Below the pieces are notes generated by a model, which made no database searches, was not told the origin of the DNA, and worked only from the letters and a program-made list of their open reading frames with translations. Position numbers and translations under genes: made by a program. From positions 1 to 12,897 of the forward strand of contig UWSO01000045.1 of NCBI GenBank assembly GCA_900538385.1: DNA of 12,897 nucleotides. The letters are read 5' to 3'. Within the stretch, counting starts at the first letter, position 1; every line of letters starts with the position of its first letter. Of the stretch, positions 6,958-12,897 are shown piece after piece. The DNA is from an uncultured Porphyromonas sp. (GTDB lineage: Bacteria > Bacteroidota > Bacteroidia > Bacteroidales > Porphyromonadaceae).

Positions 6958-8550
6958 TTAGAATGAGATGCCACAACGTATGGATCCGTAGTTGCTACCA
7001 CACAAACTCGTCTGCGTATGGAGGTAGTCTAGTGAGAGCCACAGCGCATAGCTACTGCTAAGCTGATAGCCGTGAGTCATAGAGAGCCCATAGGTCATCT
7101 GCGTGGAACTAGCTATCTGGAAGGCTCGCTCCAGTGTCTCAGCATAAGTAGGTATAGGCTGATGCTGAGGTGCTAACTGTAGCGAAGGGTGTCCCGTCTG
7201 TGCCCAGATACTATAGGTAGGTGTCAGAGAGACAAAGTACTGCCCACGATGAAAGCTAACATACGGAGCCAATGTCCCGCCTAGATGGTAGAAGAGTCGC
7301 TCTGCCTGAGGTAGCAAGTCCTCCTCGTGTAGTCGATAGCCAAGCGAAGTGGATACGCCCCACGACCAAGGCGTGCGAGGAGTGTCCTGACTATCCCAAA
7401 AGCCTTTAGCTCCAAACTCTAAGGTCTGGCCATAGTATGACCGCTCCGTGGCTATGCGTGGGTAGATATTTCCCTTAGGATCACCGAAGAGATGGACAGC
7501 ACCTCGACGTATGTCGTCCTGTGTGTAGAGCGCTACGCCCCAACGTCCCAGTCGTGCTGAGCGGGCGGTGTATCCCGCCTGCAGATCTATCGTGTGACTG
7601 GAGAGTGTCGAGAGGGGGAGGTTGTTGAGCTCTCGTATGATACGGTCGGTCGTCAGCAGATGCCACGCAGCCAGAGCATAGAAGCCTTGACGCGACTTGC
7701 TGGTAGGGGTTAGCCCGAGCGAGATGCCATAAGAGAGCCCTTGATAGAAGAGCGACGTATTGCCTCCCCTAAAGCGGTAGTAGTCTCCCCCGATGCCCGT
7801 AAAGTGATATTCACTAGCCACTCCGAGCTCACTCAAGAAGCCTACCTGATTGTTTTGCTTGTAGCGACCTAGCGTACCTGCTAGGGCGAGCGCATAGTCG
7901 GTAAGCTGATAGCCTATGCCGATCTGCCCCTCTAAGCGTGTAGCCAGATTGCGAGGACGAGGGTCTTGCGTACGGTAGGCAAAGGTGGCGCGATAGTCAG
8001 CTGTCAGGGAGAGTAGCCAATTGCCGAGACGATGTACCGTACCTGCGCCAAAGGTGTAGAGATCTTGGTGCAGACGCGCTGTATGCGCCGTGTCTCCCAT
8101 GACGTAAGGTGCGAGGAGGGGGTAGTCTGTCGTCTCATTGAAGCGTATCCCCTCCGTAGCACGATAAGTGTAGGAGGCAGCACCCCAAGCGAAGTTGTTG
8201 CGCTGACGCAAAGCACTTTCGATATGCACCGACCCATCTATGTCTTGCTTGCCCAGCTGCGGGATCATCGTATCGCCTCCATCTCGCCGCATAGCTCCGC
8301 CTAGCGAGAGGTCTGTACGAGAGCCTCGCTCCGAGAAAAAGTAGAGTGGCGACACTACGGACGATACCGACAGGTCGTAGCCTGGTCGCCCCTGCTCTAG
8401 GAGCGACCCAGCCACCGTGATGGTATCTGCAGGTAGTGAGATCATCTCTGGCTCTTGCTGCTGTCCATAGAGCGAGCCCGTAAGCACACCTAGGAGACAG
8501 AGTAAGAGCGCAAGAGATCTGCTAAGACAAACCGAAGAATGATGCACCAT
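6958..8550 (-). CDS. DUF6850-type outer-membrane beta-barrel protein
   Basis: A 530-residue protein with a signal peptide (hydrophobic residues 12-28, likely cut near G29|Q30). The rest is made of alternating hydrophobic and aromatic strands separated by turns (for example FAWGAASYTYRATEG, LLSLTADYRATFAYRT, GYQLTDYALALAGTLG, WSWGVSTSLGYRL, QYFVSLTPTYSIWAQ, YALWLSLDYLHTQ). It ends CGISF, with the C-terminal phenylalanine used as the barrel-assembly signal. This matches the Bacteroidota DUF6850 outer-membrane family as I recall it. No plug or TonB box is present, so it is not a second TonB receptor. It begins 17 nt after the DUF4876-type gene. Its role is unknown; a scaffold or porin partner for the receptor/lipoprotein pair is an inference. 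Confidence 0.85.
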   Translation of the reverse strand: MVHHSSVCLSRSLALLLCLLGVLTGSLYGQQQEPEMISLPADTITVAGSLLEQGRPGYDLSVSSVVSPLYFFSERGSRTDLSLGGAMRRDGGDTMIPQLGKQDIDGSVHIESALRQRNNFAWGAASYTYRATEGIRFNETTDYPLLAPYVMGDTAHTARLHQDLYTFGAGTVHRLGNWLLSLTADYRATFAYRTQDPRPRNLATRLEGQIGIGYQLTDYALALAGTLGRYKQNNQVGFLSELGVASEYHFTGIGGDYYRFRGGNTSLFYQGLSYGISLGLTPTSKSRQGFYALAAWHLLTTDRIIRELNNLPLSTLSSHTIDLQAGYTARSARLGRWGVALYTQDDIRRGAVHLFGDPKGNIYPRIATERSYYGQTLEFGAKGFWDSQDTPRTPWSWGVSTSLGYRLHEEDLLPQAERLFYHLGGTLAPYVSFHRGQYFVSLTPTYSIWAQTGHPSLQLAPQHQPIPTYAETLERAFQIASSTQMTYGLSMTHGYQLSSSYALWLSLDYLHTQTSLCGSNYGSIRCGISF

Positions 8551-8567
8551 AATCTAGCGAAGAGACC

Positions 8568-9884
8568 TTACTGCTCAATAGGCACGACCCCATCATAAGT
8601 CTTAGTCGTGCAGGGTGTACCCTTAGCATTGATCGCTGTACCTTGCTCCTCAATGAGCGAGGCCGTGACCATCGGGTTGAAGTCCTCGAACGAGTTGTTG
8701 GTGTCCTGCAGGATCATCCGCCCCTCGGCATCCTTGCCTAGGTACTTACGACGTACGCTATGGAAGTAGCGATCTTTCTGTCCGTCTACCGTACCACAAT
8801 TTGTATAGCCAGCGTCTATCGTCTCAGGTAGGATCGTCCACTGATGAACTGCCTCGACACTACAATTGACTCCATCTATGATCCAGTCGTTGGGTAGTTT
8901 ATAGCATGAGCCTGACATGTCATAGCTGTTTCCATTGTGTGTCAAGACATAGGTGTAGTCATACTTGTAGTCCTTGAGGTACTCCTCCTTAGTTATCGGC
9001 ATACGGGCTATAGCGTACGATGCAAAGCCTCTGTTGTGTAGGATGAAAAACGACTTCGTGTAGCAGTACCACTTATCTAGGTTAGGCACTGTGGGACTAT
9101 CAAAGTCTTGGTGTGCCGGTGAGCTAGACTCATCATACCACTCGAAGTTTGCCTTGGAGAGGTCGAAAGCATTTGGATTATTTACCTTGTGGTCGATGCC
9201 TATGTCACAGAGTATCAGCCGCTCGCCAGGCTTCACGGGGTGCTCCTTACCACTGCCCGGTATGACATAGACGGCGTGTACCGCCATGGCTTCTTGGCGT
9301 ATGTCTGGCTTGTAGTCAAACTTGCGCGCGGGGTTAAACCCACTTTCACAGAAGGCGATCCCGTCAGCATAGAGCACTCTGTCTGTCCCGTTGTAGAGAA
9401 CCACATAGCTGGTCCCATGATACTGCTTGCCAGCAGGGGTCAGCGTGCCCGTAAAGAAGATCTCCTGAATGACAAAGTCCTGAACCGTAGGCACGATGCG
9501 GAGCTCTAAGCGTAGCTTGAGTGGTTCGGTCGTTTGGTCGGTCACCTCCATATTCTCAATCTGTGCGACCAGCCGTCCCTCCATTGCGACCCCGTGTAGC
9601 TTATAGCGACAGGTAGTTGTGTAGTTTAGGTTGTACAGTCCAGGAGCGAGCTTGATACCCTCTAGCGTCTTATGCTCCACGTCCTGACCTGTGGTGGTGT
9701 TGTGTATCGTGAGGAGCTCATCTTGTATAGTCAAGTCCGTGACATCCTCAGGCAGTGTGCGCTCGAAGAGGCAAGCTATCGACTTCTGCTCCTTGGGATT
9801 GTCTGGCGTGACTGGGTCTGGACGACAGGCGGTCACAGTGACCAGCAGGGCTGGTAAGAGGAGTATATACAGTAATCGTTTCAT
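8568..9884 (-). CDS. DUF4876-type outer-membrane lipoprotein
   Basis: A 438-residue lipoprotein. The signal ends VTAC, with Cys20 lipidated, followed by the proline-rich linker RPDPVTPDNPKEQ. An N-terminal beta domain (about 35-130) resembles a prealbumin-like sandwich (LEGIKLAPGLYNLNYTTTCRYK). From about 136 the strand pattern FVIQEIFFTG ... SYVVLYNGTDRVLYADGIAF resembles a lamin-tail-like or DUF4876 core. The C-terminal part is rich in Tyr, Trp and Asp (NFEWYDESSS, LDKWYCYTKSFF), suggesting a binding surface. It starts 22 nt after the receptor gene. A DUF4876 lipoprotein directly after a TonB receptor is an arrangement I recall in Bacteroidota; it probably caps or feeds the receptor, much as SusD-like proteins do, but it has no SusD/TPR features. 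The substrate is unknown. Confidence 0.85.
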   Translation of the reverse strand: MKRLLYILLLPALLVTVTACRPDPVTPDNPKEQKSIACLFERTLPEDVTDLTIQDELLTIHNTTTGQDVEHKTLEGIKLAPGLYNLNYTTTCRYKLHGVAMEGRLVAQIENMEVTDQTTEPLKLRLELRIVPTVQDFVIQEIFFTGTLTPAGKQYHGTSYVVLYNGTDRVLYADGIAFCESGFNPARKFDYKPDIRQEAMAVHAVYVIPGSGKEHPVKPGERLILCDIGIDHKVNNPNAFDLSKANFEWYDESSSPAHQDFDSPTVPNLDKWYCYTKSFFILHNRGFASYAIARMPITKEEYLKDYKYDYTYVLTHNGNSYDMSGSCYKLPNDWIIDGVNCSVEAVHQWTILPETIDAGYTNCGTVDGQKDRYFHSVRRKYLGKDAEGRMILQDTNNSFEDFNPMVTASLIEEQGTAINAKGTPCTTKTYDGVVPIEQ

Positions 9885-9906
9885 AGAGATCTATTTGTTG
9901 AGTTGA

Positions 9907-12714
9907 TTATAGTTTGATGCGTAGCTCCATGCCAAAGTAAGGCGTGGCAGTGCGTCTGAGTGTAGCCGTCCCCACCTTGTAGTCGGGCAGGTAGTCTAAG
10001 ACATTGTTGGCAAAGAGAGATAGCGTAAAGAGCTTGCCCAGCTGCTTGGATACTTTTAGGTTGATCCCAAGAGCTAGAGGTATGCGGCTCGGCTTAAAGA
10101 GCGTATCGCTATAGCGTATGAAGAGATGCTGCAGATAGGTGTCTCGCTCTGACTCCGATGTGTAGGGGTGTAGCTTGCCATCGTGCACATCTAGGTAAGC
10201 TATCGGACGACCATCCTGGGGGAGGCGGCGACGAGAGACCAGCCAGGTACTCTCTATGGCGGTCGTCAGGATAAGTCCCCACTGCGGGATCTGCGTGTCA
10301 AAGAGTAGGTTGGTCGAGAGCGACTGATTTTCCGAGCCATCCTGCCAGTTGTAGAGGCCTAAGTATTGATCCGATAGGATCACATTTCCATAGACTCCAG
10401 ATACGGCATAGAAGAGCGGTACGCTATTCGAGTAGGTAGAGCGAAACCATGCGCCCCCTAGGATCAGGCTGGTATTGATCACTGGGATGCGCTCCGTCAT
10501 AATCTGTAGCTCTACACCCTCCTTGCGGATCATGCTACCATTCTCTGGGCGACTTGTTGACTCGATACGAGCTGCTGGAGTGTAGGGGATGGTGTTGATG
10601 TCGGGCTGTCCCGTCAACTTGCTATAGTCGATCGCCGAGGCGTCATACTTATTATAGGCATAGACCTGTGCTGTGGAGCGGTATCTAAAGCCCGTGGTCA
10701 TCAACTCGCGAAAGTAACTCACGGAGACTTTGTTACGTCCCCACTCGGCCGAGAGACGTAGATCTAGCTTCTGATTGCGCGTAGCACGTAGCTTATAGTT
10801 TGTCGCATCCTCTATGTAAGTACGGACGTAGTATAGGCTACGCTCATAGGGCGCATTGATGTCGTAGTAAGCCAGTTGCGTCATATCTATGTAGCGCAGG
10901 TCGGGGTATAGATAGTTGAGCGTAGGCATACGAGTCGTCAACCCCCAGCCCGCATCAAGCGATAGCTTGAGGTCTCGTGACCACAGCTCCCAGGCGGGCA
11001 AGCTCCAGCGTAGGTTGACACGAGGATCTAGGTAAGGCTTATAGCTCAGCGTGTACTGGGGTGCTAAGCCTAAGAGCATAGAAAGTCGTACGCCTGCCTC
11101 TAGCTGGAGCGTATGCGCTCCGAGCGGCTGCTTGTATAGATCCTCTGCATAGAGAGCTAGCTGCTGCAAGGCTGGGATCTGGTTGTAAGGACGTGGGCGG
11201 GTGTCCCACGCCTTTGGGAAGAGTGGGCGAGAGAGATCGTATACCTGTCCGCGACCGAAGTTTTTGGACAGCTCATAGTTAAAGCCCCCTTTTAACTTAT
11301 GCGAAGCTCTTCCCCACTCTATATTATATAGTGTCTGCCCCTTGGCAAAAAGCGTCAGTGGCTTACCATCACTCACATAGTCCGCTATATACTCACCGCC
11401 GATCAGTCTAGCTTCGTGCTCGCCAGCCTGGTCGCCCGTAGGGGTTATAGACATGCGGTCTGGAGCCACGAGTCGGCGCTGATGTAGGTAGTCAAACTGC
11501 TGCGCAGCGGAGAGAGTCAACTCTACTCGCTGCAAACCATCCTTGCGATGTGACGGTGCGTATGTATAGCGTGAGGTGAGAGCTATACGGTTGTAGTCTG
11601 TGCGATACTCGTCTGTGCGTCCGTAGGTAAGGTCGGGGTCTACCTTATTCTTGTCAAAGGTCCCCGTATAGTCTCCGCTTACCTCCCATCTATGCGCTTG
11701 GTTACTACTCGTGCCGTGATAGCGTAGCGAACCAGTCAAGCGCCGGTAAGTCTCAAAGGGGACACGCGGGTCAGGCTTAGCATCTAGATAGCTCACATCT
11801 CCATTGAGGATGTGGTGCTGGGAGGGTGTGAGGGCAAAGCCTTTCTCCACAGAGACCAGCTTGCTGTAACCATCTACCTTAAAGCGACTCTGCACGGGCG
11901 AGACTTGTCGCTTACGATGCACCAGCACCACACCCGAGGTGATATTGCCATACTCTACGGAGGGGACGCCACGGATGAACTCAACCCGCTCTATATTGTC
12001 CGTCTGTAGCGTGCGCATATCCACACCACGATTCACATTAACCTTGCTAGCACCTAGGAGCGAGCCAGACGGCGAGGCGGTGTACTGCATATCCGCATCT
12101 GTATTGAGCGGAGCTCCATCTACCATAAAGAGGGTACCCAGCGAACTGATGGCGTAGTCTTGGTTGTTCGTCTTATTGCCCTGCATATTGATCGTGCCCG
12201 TCTCACGGAGCAAGAGGTTATTGACACCACTCATATTAGGTATGCTACTCTTGCCACCAGGTAGTAGTGCCGTCAGGTCGGAGAAGCTACTAGGTTGCAG
12301 ATGATCTATAGCTGCCCGCTCGATCGTCGAGGAGCTGGTCAGCTGTCGTCCCTCCTGCGCAGTCACGACCACTTCGCCTAGTACCTGCTCCAGCTTAAAG
12401 GGGATGCGCAGGTATTGGTCTCGCTGCAAGGTGATCGTCTGCTCCTTGCGCAGACCTGCGTAGCGCACCTGTAGGCGGTATCGCCCCGCTAGTACAGACT
12501 GAAAGGCAAAGCGTCCGTCATCATCCGTATAGGTCACGACATCTTTATGCCCCTCGGCAGAGAGAGCCACCAGAGCGTAGGCTATCGGCTCGCTAGTAGT
12601 CGCATCGTACACCATCCCGGTGAAGGTATGACGGGCACCCTGAGCATATAGACTCCAGGAGAGCAACGAAAAGAGTATGTAGGATAGAAGAACTCTACGG
12701 ATAGACCTACTCAT
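9907..12714 (-). CDS. TonB-dependent outer-membrane receptor with carboxypeptidase-like domain
   Basis: A 935-residue receptor from the chosen start (MSRSIRRVLLSYILF). Signal peptide to about A24 (SLYA|Q). Carboxypeptidase-D regulatory-like domain at about 30-112 (FTGMVYDATTSEPIAYALVAL; DGRFAFQSVLAGRYRLQVRYAG). EVVVTA (114-119) is the TonB-box-like segment. The plug (about 125-270) has FMVDGAPL (196-203) and IERVEFIRGVPSVEYGN (241-257). The remainder is a 22-strand-type barrel ending FGMELRIKL. The plug has an Asn/Gly-rich stretch (about 153-195) longer than I would expect before the DGAPL motif. An ATG 42 nt upstream is in frame but overlaps the promoter, so it was not used. It lacks a SusD partner, and the ligand is not predictable from sequence. 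It is the first gene of the operon and probably provides energised uptake for the whole locus. Confidence 0.93.
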   Translation of the reverse strand: MSRSIRRVLLSYILFSLLSWSLYAQGARHTFTGMVYDATTSEPIAYALVALSAEGHKDVVTYTDDDGRFAFQSVLAGRYRLQVRYAGLRKEQTITLQRDQYLRIPFKLEQVLGEVVVTAQEGRQLTSSSTIERAAIDHLQPSSFSDLTALLPGGKSSIPNMSGVNNLLLRETGTINMQGNKTNNQDYAISSLGTLFMVDGAPLNTDADMQYTASPSGSLLGASKVNVNRGVDMRTLQTDNIERVEFIRGVPSVEYGNITSGVVLVHRKRQVSPVQSRFKVDGYSKLVSVEKGFALTPSQHHILNGDVSYLDAKPDPRVPFETYRRLTGSLRYHGTSSNQAHRWEVSGDYTGTFDKNKVDPDLTYGRTDEYRTDYNRIALTSRYTYAPSHRKDGLQRVELTLSAAQQFDYLHQRRLVAPDRMSITPTGDQAGEHEARLIGGEYIADYVSDGKPLTLFAKGQTLYNIEWGRASHKLKGGFNYELSKNFGRGQVYDLSRPLFPKAWDTRPRPYNQIPALQQLALYAEDLYKQPLGAHTLQLEAGVRLSMLLGLAPQYTLSYKPYLDPRVNLRWSLPAWELWSRDLKLSLDAGWGLTTRMPTLNYLYPDLRYIDMTQLAYYDINAPYERSLYYVRTYIEDATNYKLRATRNQKLDLRLSAEWGRNKVSVSYFRELMTTGFRYRSTAQVYAYNKYDASAIDYSKLTGQPDINTIPYTPAARIESTSRPENGSMIRKEGVELQIMTERIPVINTSLILGGAWFRSTYSNSVPLFYAVSGVYGNVILSDQYLGLYNWQDGSENQSLSTNLLFDTQIPQWGLILTTAIESTWLVSRRRLPQDGRPIAYLDVHDGKLHPYTSESERDTYLQHLFIRYSDTLFKPSRIPLALGINLKVSKQLGKLFTLSLFANNVLDYLPDYKVGTATLRRTATPYFGMELRIKL

Positions 12715-12735
12715 AGGTGAAGCATAAAAACCTCT

Positions 12736-12767
12736 GCAAAGGTACGTCGGCTTCATCTCCGATGAAA
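12736..12767 (-). promoter_or_regulatory. Bacteroidota-type promoter of the operon
   Basis: On the minus strand, TACCTTTGC (12736-12744) matches the -7 consensus TAnnTTTG, and TTTC (12764-12767) matches three of four bases of the -33 TTTG box, with 19 nt between them. Transcription would begin near 12729, leaving a leader of about 15 nt before the ATG at 12714. No Shine-Dalgarno sequence is evident, which is normal for this phylum. Confidence 0.7.
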
Positions 12768-12785
12768 TAACTACTAATAGGTATT
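12766..12785. promoter_or_regulatory. Candidate operator palindrome at the -33 box
   Basis: AATAACTACT / AATAGGTATT is a 20-bp imperfect palindrome (8 of 10 base pairs match) that overlaps the -33 box by 2 bp. Such a place would suit a regulator controlling the receptor operon. The region is AT-rich, so chance is a real alternative, and it does not clearly match a classical Fur box. Confidence 0.35.
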
Positions 12786-12897
12786 TTTAGCCTGCCCCAC
12801 TCATCAATTGTAGGTAGGAGCTGTGAGGAAGAAATCAAAAGTGGCGTAAAGGTCAAAATGGTTGGTGAAGTACCCCTATAGCTTATCTGGCACTTAA
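12786..12897. other. Non-coding upstream region
   Basis: No gene start or end was recognised on either strand between the candidate operator and the window edge. A weak alternative promoter-like pair (TTTG with TACAATTG about 23 nt later, minus strand) is present but unconvincing. Confidence 0.5.

Noticed and set aside
6927..7001. N-terminal extension of the T9SS protein by 25 residues
   Set aside because: It would overlap the preceding gene by 44 nt and place the signal peptide internally; the downstream ATG at 6926 gives a standard signal peptide.
9907..12714. SusC/SusD-type polysaccharide utilisation locus
   Set aside because: The receptor has a carboxypeptidase-like domain, but no SusD homologue, glycoside hydrolase, or sugar-sensing regulator is present in the window.
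12786..12897. A second promoter-like pair (TTTG, then TACAATTG) on the minus strand
   Set aside because: The spacing is long and the -7 box has a mismatch in the core TTTG; the promoter at 12736-12767 fits better.

Overview
The window looks like chromosomal DNA of a Bacteroidota member, most likely a Porphyromonas of moderate GC. Four things point there: a TonB-dependent receptor with a carboxypeptidase-like N-terminal domain, a type IX secretion (T9SS) C-terminal domain, protein families that are essentially confined to Bacteroidota (the DUF4876, DUF6850 and DUF4857 types), and a promoter of the Bacteroidota TTTG / TAnnTTTG class. The genus is an inference. No rRNA, tRNA, CRISPR array, transposase or phage gene was found.

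All nine genes lie on the minus strand and read from right to left. A promoter at about 12736-12767 precedes the first gene. The order is: TonB-dependent receptor (9907-12714), DUF4876-type lipoprotein (8568-9884), DUF6850-type outer-membrane beta-barrel (6958-8550), T9SS-exported beta-propeller/Ig-like protein (4506-6926), a strong hairpin (4466-4497), small CxHxCxH lipoprotein (3796-4383), PepSY-type membrane protein (3190-3771), ABC ATPase (2239-3123), ABC-2-like permease (1557-2228), and DUF4857-type membrane-anchored protein (513-1547). Gaps are mostly 9-31 nt. The exceptions are the 122-nt gap that holds the 4466-4497 hairpin and a 66-nt gap that holds another hairpin (3164-3186). Two terminator-like hairpins (446-470 and 363-432) end the run.

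Positions 1-512 hold no credible gene. They contain the two terminators, a cluster of CCACGTGG-centred palindromes (252-352) and short TTC(C/T)TCGGGAG repeats (19-73).

The genes read as one trans-envelope system. An outer-membrane receptor, a lipoprotein, a second beta-barrel and a secreted surface protein form the outer half. A periplasm-facing lipoprotein, a PepSY membrane protein and a three-part ABC module form the inner half. By analogy with other TonB/PepSY loci the cargo could be a metal, a metal chelate or heme, but nothing in the sequence identifies the substrate. The ABC module (ATPase, small permease, anchored periplasmic protein) looks more like an ABC-2/NosFY-type exporter or maturation pump than a classical binding-protein importer, so the direction of transport is open.
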